NCBI GenBank assembly: GCA_024711025.1
Contig: JANJTP010000046.1
Location: 1-43,214 of the forward strand
Direction of reading: 5' to 3'
From: Solirubrobacteraceae bacterium
GTDB lineage: Bacteria > Actinomycetota > Thermoleophilia > Solirubrobacterales > Solirubrobacteraceae
Length of the DNA stretch: 43,214 nt
Shown here: in pieces, positions 14,950 through 23,217 of the stretch
How the letters are laid out: each line of letters starts with the position of its first letter
Numbering within the stretch: the stretch's first letter is position 1
Notes under the pieces: model-generated
Databases searched by the model: none
Told to the model about the DNA's origin: nothing
The model's input: only the letters and a program-made list of their open reading frames with translations
Made by a program: the position numbers and the translations under genes

Positions 14950-15398
14950 TCTCGCGCATCCCAAACGGACCGCAGCACGCGCGGCGAGAGCTCCTGCTTG
15001 GGGATGCAGGTGGCCGCGCCCGACGCGACGACCAGGGGCTCCAGCTCGCGGGCCGAGTCCATCGAGACGAGCACGACCATCGAGTCGGGTGCGTGGAGCG
15101 CCAGCCGACGGGCCGTCTCGACTCCGTCCATGCCCGGCATCCGGACGTCGAGCAGCACGACATCGGCCTGCAGGTCGCTCGCAAGCGCCAGCGCCTCGAT
15201 GCCCGACGACGCCTCGCCGACCTGCTCGAACCCGGGTGTCGCGGCGATCAGCATTCGCGCCGCCGCCCGGAAGACGGGACGATCGTCGGCGACGAGCACC
15301 GTGATCGGCCGCCCGTCGTCCGACGAACGGGCCGGGGAGCCGGCGTCTCGGCCCGCGGAAGCGATCGGCGTGGGCGGCGGGCACGACTCGTATCGCAC
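14931..15398 (-). CDS. Single-domain response regulator
   Basis: The protein has about 155 residues: a Pro/Ser-rich N-terminal linker of about 30, then a receiver domain only (ITVLVADDRPVFRAAARML; phospho-acceptor Asp84 in VVLLDVRMPGMDG; the switch Ser/Thr replaced by the VLVSMDS segment; conserved Lys in CIPKQEL). There is no DNA-binding domain, so it probably acts by protein contact or as a phosphate sink. GTG at 15398 gives the shortest complete domain; ATG at 15521 is an in-frame alternative that adds a low-complexity tail. It lies antisense between the kinase and the NarL-type regulator and converges on the kinase. Confidence 0.78.
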   Translation of the reverse strand: MRYESCPPPTPIASAGRDAGSPARSSDDGRPITVLVADDRPVFRAAARMLIAATPGFEQVGEASSGIEALALASDLQADVVLLDVRMPGMDGVETARRLALHAPDSMVVLVSMDSARELEPLVVASGAATCIPKQELSPRVLRSVWDARDHGLPA

Positions 15399-15745
15399 CC
15401 GCCACCCATTCGTGCCGCCTGTTGACCGAGCCGCGCTCGGCCGGTCGGGGGCCTCGCCCCTTAAGCGACCGTCCCGCCGGGTCCCCCCCGGGGCGATCGT
15501 TGAGATGTCGTCGTCGCGCATCACGGCGATGAGGTCCCTTTGACCGCTGCTCCTCGGTCGGGTCGGTGCGGGTTCACACGGTGCCCGAGAACGGGCTCGC
15601 TGCCAAGGGGGATCCCCCACCCGATCGCTTGCGTGCGCGCACGACGGTCGGGTGACGTGCGCGCCGCGGACACGATCCCCGAACGTGTCGGAGCAGAGTG
15701 GACCTGCCCGGGTCGGCGTACGGATAATGGCGTCGTGATCTCCGT
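15399..15745. other. Divergent intergenic region between two response regulators
   Basis: About 350 bp separate the two start codons (about 225 bp if the receiver starts at 15521). No RNA gene or further protein was recognised. It holds the rightward GATAAT box at 15723-15728; the leftward promoter is not clear. The rest is ordinary high-GC spacer. Confidence 0.5.
15723..15728 (+). promoter_or_regulatory. -10 box of the NarL-type regulator
   Basis: GATAAT is one of the best -10 matches in the window, 17 nt before the ATG at 15746, giving a leader of roughly 10 nt. No convincing -35 is seen. Confidence 0.45.
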
Positions 15746-16447
15746 ATGACGACGCCCGCACGCGACGCAGCCGAGCGCCCGATCCGGGTCGTCGTCGGCG
15801 AGGACAGCTACCTCGTGCGCCAGGCCATCGAGCATGTGCTCGCCGGCTCTCCGGGAATCGAGCTGGTCCAGTCGTGCGACGGGCGCGACTCACTGCTGCG
15901 CGCCGTCGACGCGCTCGCCCCGGACGTCGTCGTCACCGACATCCGCATGCCGCCGTCGCACACCGACGAGGGGATTCAGGTGGCGGCGGCCCTGCGGGCG
16001 ACCCATCCGCGGATCGGGGTCGTCGTGCTCAGCCAGTTCGCCGAGCCGGCCTACGGCCTGGCGCTGCTCGAGGGCGGCTCCGATGGGCGCGCCTATCTGC
16101 TCAAGGAGCGCATCCAGCATCGAGCGCAGCTCGTGTCCGCGATCAGGGCGGTGGCCGAGGGCGGGTCGGTGGTCGACTCCAAGGTCGTCGAGGCCCTGAT
16201 CGCCGCACGTACGCGCGACGCGAGCTCGGCGCTGGCGCAGCTGACGCCGCGCGAGCTCGAGATCCTGGGATTCGTCGCCCGCGGCTACAGCAACCAGGCG
16301 ATCGCGGACGAGCTCGTGGTCACGAAGCGGGCCGTCGAGAAGAACATCAACGCGATCTTCCTCAAGCTCGACCTGCCCGAGGCGCCGGACGTCAGCCGGC
16401 GGGTCAAGGCGGCGCTGATCTACCTCGCCGAGCGAGAAGACGCCTGA
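15746..16447 (+). CDS. NarL/LuxR-family response regulator
   Basis: The 233-residue two-domain regulator has a receiver at residues 12-135, with acidic ED in VVVGEDSYLVRQAI, phospho-acceptor Asp65 in VVVTDIRMPPSHTDEG, the Ser of VVVLSQF and Lys of YLLKERI. A LuxR-type HTH follows at about 165-225 (LTPRELEILGFVARGYSNQAIADELVVT, then KRAVEKNINAIFLKL). The insertion PPSHTDEG after the phospho-site is typical of an actinobacterial subgroup. It most likely forms a pair with the histidine kinase at 13081, whose HisKA_3 domain matches this regulator class; the single-domain receiver may modulate them. Confidence 0.9.
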   Translation: MTTPARDAAERPIRVVVGEDSYLVRQAIEHVLAGSPGIELVQSCDGRDSLLRAVDALAPDVVVTDIRMPPSHTDEGIQVAAALRATHPRIGVVVLSQFAEPAYGLALLEGGSDGRAYLLKERIQHRAQLVSAIRAVAEGGSVVDSKVVEALIAARTRDASSALAQLTPRELEILGFVARGYSNQAIADELVVTKRAVEKNINAIFLKLDLPEAPDVSRRVKAALIYLAEREDA

Positions 16448-16530
16448 CCGTCGAGGAGCGCCTGACGTCGCTCGTCGGCGGCTCGCCGGCGACAGGTGTG
16501 GGCGCGGTGTTGCGCACACCACCACGGGAG

Positions 16531-16544
16531 GCCGGTGCACCGGC
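16531..16544. promoter_or_regulatory. Perfect 14-bp palindrome downstream of the regulator
   Basis: GCCGGTGCACCGGC is fully self-complementary. A weaker inverted repeat, GGTGTG (16495-16500) with CACACC (16515-16520), precedes it. Both could be terminator stems for the response regulator transcript or an operator for the small open frames that follow. Confidence 0.35.
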
Positions 16545-16601
16545 TTGCGGGTCCGCGCCCCCTGCGCGACAGTTCGCACCATCGAGCTGTGGGATCCAGC
16601 G

Positions 16602-16697
16602 ATGGCACAGACGCGGACCGACGACGAGTCGCGGCCGAAGGCCGGCTTCGCGCTCGCGCGGCGGGTCGCCCTCGCCGGTTTCGGGGGGTCGTCATGA
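16602..16697 (+). CDS. Possible 31-residue small protein
   Basis: A short ATG-initiated frame encodes a basic peptide starting MAQTRTDDESRPKAGFALAR. Its stop overlaps the next ATG in a TCATGA junction, giving a 4-nt overlap typical of translational coupling. Nothing else supports it, and no family is recognised. Confidence 0.22.
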   Translation: MAQTRTDDESRPKAGFALARRVALAGFGGSS

Positions 16698-16945
16698 GGG
16701 GACAGCCGGTCCTGGACGGCCGTGCCGTCGCGAGGCGCCTGTCGGGCTCGCTGCGGCTCCACGGCGCCGGCACCGCTCCCGCCGCGCGTTTCGAGCGGCG
16801 GGTCCGCGATGCGTTCAAGCTGCTGGAGCAGCGTCCGGAGCTCGGGCGGGCGCTGCCGCGGTCCCGCTCGCCGCGGCACCCGAGCGGGGTCGACGCGGCT
16901 CGCCGGACCACCCGGATGGGCCGGCCCGCCATCCCGGGGGCCTGA
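16694..16945 (+). CDS. Hypothetical small basic protein
   Basis: This 83-residue frame has third positions that are strongly G or C, like its neighbours. It encodes a helical segment, RFERRVRDAFKLLEQRPELG, followed by a basic Pro/Arg/Ser-rich tail. A GGGGGG tract lies a few bases before the ATG and may act as a weak ribosome binding site. No family is recognised. It lies alone between the response regulator and ileS. It may be real, but a chance open frame cannot be excluded in such GC-rich DNA. The following 16946-17110 shows nothing I can call. Confidence 0.35.
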   Translation: MRGQPVLDGRAVARRLSGSLRLHGAGTAPAARFERRVRDAFKLLEQRPELGRALPRSRSPRHPSGVDAARRTTRMGRPAIPGA

Positions 16946-17110
16946 CGGCGCCGTCGATCCGCGCGGCGCGCGAGCCGGTCGCGGCGGCGATCCCTGGCCC
17001 GGCCGACGGTGGCGGCTCAGCCGGCCGCGACGCCCCGATCCGCTCGTTGCGGCGTGGCCGGCGCCGCCGCCGCGACGCGGATCGGGCGCCCGCGGGCGCG
17101 TGTTGCCACA

Positions 17111-20100
17111 ATGAGCGGTCGCGCCATGACCCTGCAGCCCGTCGATCCCAATGCCTCGTTCCCGCGGATCGAGGAGCGCGTGCTCGAGCGCTGGCGCGAG
17201 CGCGACGTCTTCCACGAGTCGATCCGACGGCGCGCCGACGGGGAGCCGTGGGTCTTCTACGAGGGCCCGCCGACCGCCAACGGCCGGCCCGGCTCGCATC
17301 ACGTCCTTGCACGCGTCTTCAAGGACCTCTTCCCGCGCTTCCAGACGATGCGCGGGAGGCTCGTCGAGCGCCGCGCCGGCTGGGACTGCCACGGGCTGCC
17401 GGTTGAGATCGCCGTCGAGCGGGAGCTCGGGATCTCGTCGAAGGACGAGATCGAGGCGTACGGCATCGCCGAGTTCAACGCGAAGTGCCGCGAGTCGGTC
17501 TTCACCTTCCTCGAGGACTGGACGCGGCTGACCGAGCGGATCGGCTTCTGGGTCGACCTGGACGACGCATACCGCACGCTCGACTCGACGTACGTCGAGT
17601 CGGTCTGGTGGGCGCTGCGGCAGATCTGGGACAAGGACCTGCTGTACGAGGGCCACAAGGTCGTGCCGTACTGCCCTCGCTGCGGGACCGCTCTCTCGAG
17701 CCACGAGCTCGCGCTCGGCTATCGCGACGTCGTCGACCCGAGCGTCTTCGTGCGCTTCCCGGTCGACGGCGGGCCGCTGGGGCCGTTGAGCGAGGGCGAC
17801 GCGCTCGTCGTCTGGACGACGACCCCCTGGACGCTCGTCTCCAACGCGGCGGTCGCCGTGGATCCCGGGCTGACGTACGTGCGCGCCCGCCTGCCGGGCT
17901 CGGACGGCGCGCTGGTCGTCGCCGAGAGCCTCGCGGCCCGCGTCCTCGGCGAGGGGGTCGAGATCCTCGATCGCTTCCCCGGCGCCGCGCTCGAGGGCAT
18001 CCGCTACCACGCGCCGTTCGACTTCATCGCCGGGGAGGAGTTCGGTCCCCGAGGGCACACGGTCGTGCCGGCGGACTTCGTCACGGCCCAGGACGGATCC
18101 GGTCTCGTGCACACCGCGGTCGCGTTCGGCGAGGACGACTTCCGGCTCGGTGAGCAGGTCGGCCTGACCGTCGTGAACCCGGTCAGGCTCGACGGCACGT
18201 TCGACGAGCGCATCGGCCGGTACGCCGGTCGCTTCGTCAAGGACGCCGACCGCGACCTCGTCGCGGACCTGCGAGAGCGCGGCGTGCTGCTGCGCGCCGA
18301 GGACTACGAGCACGCATACCCGCACTGCTGGCGCTGCTCGACCCCGCTGATCTACTACGCCAAGCCCTCCTGGTACATCGCGACGTCCCGGATCCGCGAC
18401 CGGCTGCTCGCGTCCAACGAGCAGGTCGACTGGCACCCGGCGCACATCAAGGAGGGGCGCTTCGGCGACTGGCTGCGCAACAACGTCGACTGGGCGCTCT
18501 CGCGCGAGCGCTACTGGGGCACGCCGCTGCCGATCTGGCGCTGCGAGCTGGGCCACGTCCACTGCGTCGGCTCGTTCGACGAGCTCGAGGAGCTCAGCGG
18601 CGTGCGGCTCGCCGACCCCCACCGCCCGTATGTCGACGACGTCCGCTTCCCGTGCCCGCAGTGCGCCGCCGCCATGACGCGCGTGCCGGAGGTCGTCGAC
18701 GTCTGGTTCGACTCGGGCGCGATGCCGTTCGCCCAGCAGCACGCGCCGTTCGAGAACGAGGAGCGCTTCGAGCGGAACTTCCCCGCGGACTTCATCTGCG
18801 AGGCGATCGACCAGACGCGCGGCTGGTTCTACTCGCTGATCGCGGTCTCGACGCTGCTCTTCGACCGCTCCTCGTACCGCTCGGTGGTCTGCCTCGGCCA
18901 CATCCGCGACGAGCACGATCGCAAGATGAGCAAGTCGCTCGGCAACATCGTCGACCCGTGGGACGTGCTCGACCGCTTCGGCGCCGACGCGCTGCGCTGG
19001 TACTTCTTCACGAGCAAGCAACCTTGGGACGGCTACCGCTTCTCGCTGGGAGCAGTCGGCGAGGGTGTGCGGCTGTTCCTCAAGCAGCTCTGGAACACGT
19101 ACGCGTTCCTGGCGCTCTACGAGAACGCGGCGGCGCAGCAGGCGGAGCGGCCGGCGGGCGAGCGGACCGAGCTCGATCGCTGGATCGGCTCGCGGATGAC
19201 GGCCACCGTCATCGAGGTCACCGACCGGCTGGAGGCGTTCGACGCGACCGGCGGCGGCCGCGCGGTCCAGGCGTTCGTCGACGACCTGTCCAACTGGTAC
19301 GTGCGGCGCTCACGCCGGCGCTTCTGGGAGGGCGACCCGGTCGCCTTCGCGACCCTGCGCGAGTGCCTGGTCACGGTGGCCAAGCTGCTGGCGCCGTTCA
19401 CGCCCTTCGTGGCCGACGAGATCTACGAGAACCTTGACGGTGCGGAGCCGTCGGTCCATCTCTGCGACTGGCCGTCGCCGGGCGAGCGCGACCTCCCGCT
19501 CGAGGTCGCGATGGCGACGGCGCGCGAGACCGTGCGGCTCGGACTCGCGGCGCGCGGCCAGGCGAAGGTGAAGGTGCGCCAGCCGCTGCGCGAGGCGGTC
19601 GTCGTGGCGGCGGGGAGCGAGCGGGAGGCGATCGAGCGCCTCTCCGAGATCGTGCGCGACGAGCTGAACGTGCTCGAGCTGCGCTTCGTCGACGATGCCG
19701 ACGACCTGGGCTCCTACCAGCTGAGGCCGAACTACCGCACGCTCGGCCCGCGGTTCGGCAAGCGGATGCCGATGGTCGCCGCGGCGATCGCCGCGCTCGA
19801 CCCGGCGCATGTCGCCGCGGCGCTGCGCGACGGCCGGACCGTCGGCGTCGTCATCGACGGCGACGAGCAGCCGCTCGGTGCCGACGACCTGCAGCTCGCG
19901 ATGGCCCCGATCGACGGCTACCAGCTGGAGCGGGAGGGCTCGCACGCCGTCGCCCTCGACCTGCACCTGGACGAGGGTCTGCGCCGTCGCGGGCTTGCGC
20001 GCGAGGTGGCGCACGCCGTCCAGGGGGCACGAAAGGCGGCGGGGCTCGCCGTCGAGGACCGCATCGTGCTGACGCTCGCGGGTGACGCCGACGTGCTGAC

Positions 20101-20239
20101 CGCGGTCCGCGAGCACGAGCGCTTCGTCGCCGGGGAGACGCTCGCGACGACGCTGCTGATCGCCGACGGCGCGCTCGACGGCGCGCAGCCGGCGACCGTC
20201 GAGGGTCGCGAGCTGCTGATCGCCGTCGAGCGGGTCTGA
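17111..20239 (+). CDS. ileS: Isoleucyl-tRNA synthetase with GXHH signature (type 2)
   Basis: This 1042-residue class I synthetase charges tRNA-Ile. Domains in order are the Rossmann catalytic domain with the CP1 editing insertion, the KMSKS loop (K605-S609 in DRKMSKSLGN), an anticodon-binding helical domain and a C-terminal extension. The active-site signature, normally HXGH, reads PPTANGRPGSHHV: Gly61-Ser62-His63-His64, a GXHH swap. The DNA (GGC TCG CAT CAC) leaves no doubt. This swap is known from a subset of type 2 IleRS enzymes, reported to be extremely resistant to mupirocin. The ATG at 17111 is chosen; ATG at 17126 is possible. Paired Cys (CPRC, CWRC, CPQC) are consistent with zinc sites. 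It is apparently monocistronic. Confidence 0.95.
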   Translation: MSGRAMTLQPVDPNASFPRIEERVLERWRERDVFHESIRRRADGEPWVFYEGPPTANGRPGSHHVLARVFKDLFPRFQTMRGRLVERRAGWDCHGLPVEIAVERELGISSKDEIEAYGIAEFNAKCRESVFTFLEDWTRLTERIGFWVDLDDAYRTLDSTYVESVWWALRQIWDKDLLYEGHKVVPYCPRCGTALSSHELALGYRDVVDPSVFVRFPVDGGPLGPLSEGDALVVWTTTPWTLVSNAAVAVDPGLTYVRARLPGSDGALVVAESLAARVLGEGVEILDRFPGAALEGIRYHAPFDFIAGEEFGPRGHTVVPADFVTAQDGSGLVHTAVAFGEDDFRLGEQVGLTVVNPVRLDGTFDERIGRYAGRFVKDADRDLVADLRERGVLLRAEDYEHAYPHCWRCSTPLIYYAKPSWYIATSRIRDRLLASNEQVDWHPAHIKEGRFGDWLRNNVDWALSRERYWGTPLPIWRCELGHVHCVGSFDELEELSGVRLADPHRPYVDDVRFPCPQCAAAMTRVPEVVDVWFDSGAMPFAQQHAPFENEERFERNFPADFICEAIDQTRGWFYSLIAVSTLLFDRSSYRSVVCLGHIRDEHDRKMSKSLGNIVDPWDVLDRFGADALRWYFFTSKQPWDGYRFSLGAVGEGVRLFLKQLWNTYAFLALYENAAAQQAERPAGERTELDRWIGSRMTATVIEVTDRLEAFDATGGGRAVQAFVDDLSNWYVRRSRRRFWEGDPVAFATLRECLVTVAKLLAPFTPFVADEIYENLDGAEPSVHLCDWPSPGERDLPLEVAMATARETVRLGLAARGQAKVKVRQPLREAVVVAAGSEREAIERLSEIVRDELNVLELRFVDDADDLGSYQLRPNYRTLGPRFGKRMPMVAAAIAALDPAHVAAALRDGRTVGVVIDGDEQPLGADDLQLAMAPIDGYQLEREGSHAVALDLHLDEGLRRRGLAREVAHAVQGARKAAGLAVEDRIVLTLAGDADVLTAVREHERFVAGETLATTLLIADGALDGAQPATVEGRELLIAVERV

Positions 20240-20256
20240 GCGCGGGCCGACGGCGC

Positions 20257-20580
20257 TCAGGCCACGAGCGCCGCGTCCAGCTGCTGCTCGATCCGCGGCT
20301 TGGGGGCTGCGCCGACGATCTGGTGGACGGCCTGGCCGTCCTTGAAGAGGATCATCGTCGGGATCGACATCACGCCGAACTTCGCGGCGGTCTGCTGGTT
20401 CTCGTCGACGTTGAGCTTGACGACGCGCAGGTCCTCACGCTCTGCGTCGATCTGCTCCAGGACGGGCCCGACCATGCGGCACGGGCCGCACCAGGGCGCC
20501 CAGAAGTCGACCAGCGTCGGAGTCGTGGACTCGACTACCTCGGCCTGGAAGCTCGCATCGGTGATCTCGGGGAGTGCCAT
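20257..20580 (-). CDS. trxA: Thioredoxin
   Basis: This 107-residue cytosolic dithiol-disulfide oxidoreductase matches the classic thioredoxin length. The redox site is WCGPC (Cys31, Cys34) preceded by DFWAP; the cis-Pro is in SIPTMILFKDG; VDENQQTAAKFGV is the conserved middle. It keeps target proteins reduced using thioredoxin reductase, which is not in this window. ATG at 20580 has a perfect AAGGAG 9 nt upstream, so the in-frame ATG at 20616 is not used. It converges closely on ileS, with a 17-bp gap. Confidence 0.95.
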   Translation of the reverse strand: MALPEITDASFQAEVVESTTPTLVDFWAPWCGPCRMVGPVLEQIDAEREDLRVVKLNVDENQQTAAKFGVMSIPTMILFKDGQAVHQIVGAAPKPRIEQQLDAALVA

Positions 20581-20611
20581 ATCTCGCTGCTCCTTGGTGG
20601 TGGCGACCTGA

Positions 20612-20634
20612 CTCACTATACAAAGTGTAGTGAG
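20612..20634 (-). promoter_or_regulatory. Thioredoxin promoter with 7-bp dyad
   Basis: CTCACTA (20612-20618) and TAGTGAG (20628-20634) form an inverted repeat. Leftward, TATAGT (20620-20615) is a good -10 box, 34 nt from the start codon at 20580, leaving a leader that holds the ribosome binding site. The dyad would place a repressor or activator directly on the promoter. Confidence 0.45.
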
Positions 20635-20649
20635 GTCGCGGCGATGCGC

Positions 20650-21405
20650 TCAGCGCGGCGGCGGAGTCCGGCGCGGCGGCGCCTGCAGTCGCATCGCAGG
20701 CACCAGCCAGACGGCCTCGGCGGCGATCCGCCATGACATCTTGGAGCTGCCGGCACGCCGGTCGCGGAAGGTGATCGGCAGCTCGACCACGCGGAAGCCG
20801 GCGCGGATTGCGCGGAAGGTGAGCTCCACCTGGAACGCGTAGCCGCGCGAGCGCACGCTCGACAGGTCCAGGGCCTCCAGGGCCTCGGCGCTCAGGCACT
20901 TGAACCCCCCGGTCAGGTCGCGCACCGGCAGGCCGAGGACGCCCTGCGCGTAACGTGAGCCGCCGCGCGAGACGATCCGCCGCAGCCGGCCCCAGTCCTC
21001 GATCCTCCCGCCCTCGACGTAGCGCGAGCCGAGCGCGACGTCGGCCCCGCCGTCGCGCACCGCCGCCAGCAGGCGGCCGAGGTCGCGTGGGTCGTGCGAG
21101 AGGTCGCTGTCCATCTGCAGGACCTGGCCGGCGCCGGCATCGAGCGCGCGGCGGAAGCCGGCCAGGTACGCGGGGCCCAGGCCCTCTCGCTCCGGGCGAT
21201 GCAGCACCTCGACGTGCGAGCCGTCGGCGGCCGCCAGGCGATCGGCGATCGCGCCGGTGCCGTCGGGCGAGTCGTCGTCGACGATCAGGATCGTGTGGCC
21301 GGCCGGGCTCGCGAGCGTGAGCGCGGCATCGGCGGCGCGAACGACGGCTTCGACGTTCTGGGCCTCGTTGAAGGTGGGCAGCACGAGCCACGGTCGACCG
21401 GGCAT
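20650..21405 (-). CDS. Polyprenol-phosphate mannosyltransferase-like GT2
   Basis: The 251-residue GT-A family 2 enzyme resembles dolichol/polyprenol-phosphate mannose synthase, which moves mannose from GDP-mannose to a lipid phosphate to supply periplasmic mannosylation. It shows WLVLPTFNEAQNVEAVV at the N-terminus, the nucleotide-binding ILIVDDDSPDGTG, the metal-binding QMDSDLSHDP, GSRYVEGG, TGGFKCL and SRGYAFQVEL. It lacks C-terminal transmembrane helices, like the soluble catalytic form in actinobacteria. ATG at 21405 is used, with a -10 box (TAGCCT) ending 10 nt upstream; the promoter overlaps that of the divergent polX gene. Confidence 0.88.
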   Translation of the reverse strand: MPGRPWLVLPTFNEAQNVEAVVRAADAALTLASPAGHTILIVDDDSPDGTGAIADRLAAADGSHVEVLHRPEREGLGPAYLAGFRRALDAGAGQVLQMDSDLSHDPRDLGRLLAAVRDGGADVALGSRYVEGGRIEDWGRLRRIVSRGGSRYAQGVLGLPVRDLTGGFKCLSAEALEALDLSSVRSRGYAFQVELTFRAIRAGFRVVELPITFRDRRAGSSKMSWRIAAEAVWLVPAMRLQAPPRRTPPPR

Positions 21406-21414
21406 GAGGCCGCG

Positions 21415-21421
21415 TAGGCTA
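21415..21421. promoter_or_regulatory. Overlapping divergent -10 boxes (mannosyltransferase / polX)
   Basis: The 7-bp TAGGCTA gives TAGGCT rightward (21415-21420) and TAGCCT leftward (21421-21416). Only 29 bp separate the two start codons, so both promoters must lie here and RNA polymerase can bind in only one direction at a time. Confidence 0.55.
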
Positions 21422-21434
21422 GTGCCGAGCACCG

Positions 21435-23171
21435 TTGGCGGATCCCACGAACAGCGAGCTGGCCGCGATCCTCGACGAGCTCGGCGACCTCTACGAGCTC
21501 GACGGCGCGATCGTCCACCGCGTCGTGGCCTACCGCAACGCCGCCAAGGCCGTCCGAGAGGCGCCGGTCTCGGTCGCGCGGCTCGTGCGCGACGGTCGCG
21601 TCACCGAGCTGCCGGGCATCGGGGCGACCCTGGAGGAGAAGCTGGCCACGTACCTCGCGACCGGCGCCGTCCCGGCGCTCGAGCGGCTGCGCACGGCTCA
21701 CCCCGCCGGCGTCGTCGCGATGACGAAGCTCCCCGGCATCGGCCCCAGACGTGCCCGGCGGCTGCACGACGAGCTCGGGATCGACACCCTCGATGCCCTG
21801 CGCGCCGCCTGCGAGAGCGGCCGGGTGCGCGGGCTGGCCGGCTTCGGCGAGCGGGCGGAGGCGAGGATCCTGGCAGGCCTGGACGCAGAGGACGAGCGCC
21901 CGCGCTCCGTTCGGGTCACGCTGCCCGCGGCGCTCGACGTCGCGGAGCGGATCGTCGCCGGGCTGCGCCGTGAGCCCGCCGTCGCGCGTGCCGAGATCGC
22001 CGGCTCGGCCCGGCGCGGCGTCGACGCCGTCAAGGACGTGGACGTGGTCGTCGCCTCGGAGGATCCCGGCGCCGTCGTCGCCGCCTTCGCGGCGCTCGAC
22101 GTCATCGCCGCAACCGAGGCCTCGGGCGACGGGGGCGCCCGCGGGCTGGCTCATACCGGCCTGCCGGTCGACCTGCGCATCGTCGCGCCGGAGGCGTTCG
22201 GCAACCTCCTCCAGCACCTCACGGGCTCCAAGGAGCACAACGTGCGCCTGCGCGAGATGGCCGTCCGGCGCGGGCTTCACGTCAGCGAGCACGGCATCCT
22301 CGACGACGCCACCGGCGAGACGACGCTCTGCGCTGACGAGCCGGAGGTCTACGCGCGGCTCGGGCTCGCCTACGTCCCCGCGGAGCTGCGCGAGGACCGC
22401 GGCGAGCTCGACGCGGGCTTCGCGGCGCCGGCGCTCGTCGAGCTCGCGGACCTGCGAGGCGACCTGCACTGTCACACCGTCGCCAGCGACGGGCGAGGGA
22501 CCATCGAGGAGATGGCGGTCGCGGCTCGCGAGCTCGGCCGCGAGTACCTGGCGATCACCGACCACTCGGCGAGCCACGGCTTCGGGAACGAGGTCTCGCC
22601 CGAGGCGCTCGTCCGCCACATGGCGGCGGTCCGCGCCGCCGACGAGCGCGTCGAGGGGATCCGGCTGCTCGCCGGCAGCGAGGTCAACATCCTGCCCGAC
22701 GGGTCGCTCGACTACGACGACGACCTGCTGGCACAGCTCGACTGGGTCGTGGCGAGTGTCCACAGCTCGCTGCGAATGGAGTCCGAGCCGATGACCGCGC
22801 GGCTCCTGCGAGCCGTCCGGCACCCGCTCGTCGACGCGATCGGCCATCCGACCGGCCGCCTGATCGGAAGGCGGCGCCCGTCCGCGGTCGACGTCGAGGC
22901 GCTGATCGACGCGGCCGCGCAGACCGGCACGTTCCTGGAGATCAACGGCGCTCCCGACCGGCGGGACCTCGACGACGTGCACGCCCGATCGGCTGCCGCG
23001 CGGGGCGTGCGCCTGGTGATCGTCTCCGACGCGCATCGCCCGGCCACGCTGGTCAACCAGCGTTGGGCGGTGCTCAGCGCGCGACGGGCATGGCTCGGTC
23101 CGGCCGACGTCGCCAACACGCTCGGCTGGGAGGCGCTCGAGCCCGCGCGCCCTCGCCACCGCGTGGGCTGA
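21435..23171 (+). CDS. polX: Family X DNA polymerase with PHP domain
   Basis: This 578-residue bacterial PolX is a gap-filling repair polymerase with a C-terminal PHP nuclease. Layout: an N-terminal 8-kDa-like and helix-hairpin-helix region (LPGIGATLEEKL, LPGIGPRRARRL), the palm with GSARRGVDAVKDVDVVV carrying Asp201 and Asp203, the third carboxylate Asp246 in PVDLRIV, then GSKEHNVRLR. The PHP domain starts near residue 343 (DLHCHTVASDGRGTIEEM) with ITDHSASHG and a final SDAHRP. All catalytic residues look intact. The start appears to be TTG at 21435, since no ATG or GTG precedes it in frame. Confidence 0.93.
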   Translation: MADPTNSELAAILDELGDLYELDGAIVHRVVAYRNAAKAVREAPVSVARLVRDGRVTELPGIGATLEEKLATYLATGAVPALERLRTAHPAGVVAMTKLPGIGPRRARRLHDELGIDTLDALRAACESGRVRGLAGFGERAEARILAGLDAEDERPRSVRVTLPAALDVAERIVAGLRREPAVARAEIAGSARRGVDAVKDVDVVVASEDPGAVVAAFAALDVIAATEASGDGGARGLAHTGLPVDLRIVAPEAFGNLLQHLTGSKEHNVRLREMAVRRGLHVSEHGILDDATGETTLCADEPEVYARLGLAYVPAELREDRGELDAGFAAPALVELADLRGDLHCHTVASDGRGTIEEMAVAARELGREYLAITDHSASHGFGNEVSPEALVRHMAAVRAADERVEGIRLLAGSEVNILPDGSLDYDDDLLAQLDWVVASVHSSLRMESEPMTARLLRAVRHPLVDAIGHPTGRLIGRRRPSAVDVEALIDAAAQTGTFLEINGAPDRRDLDDVHARSAAARGVRLVIVSDAHRPATLVNQRWAVLSARRAWLGPADVANTLGWEALEPARPRHRVG

Positions 23172-23217
23172 GCGCACGCTCGGCCCGTGGCCGGCCGGCG
23201 GTCGGGGGAGACGCCCT

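Noticed and set aside
15890-19021. 1043-residue leftward open frame antisense to ileS and the NarL-type regulator
   Set aside because: It is low-complexity Arg/Asp/Val-rich with no domain, and lies opposite clear genes. Long antisense frames are expected at this GC content.
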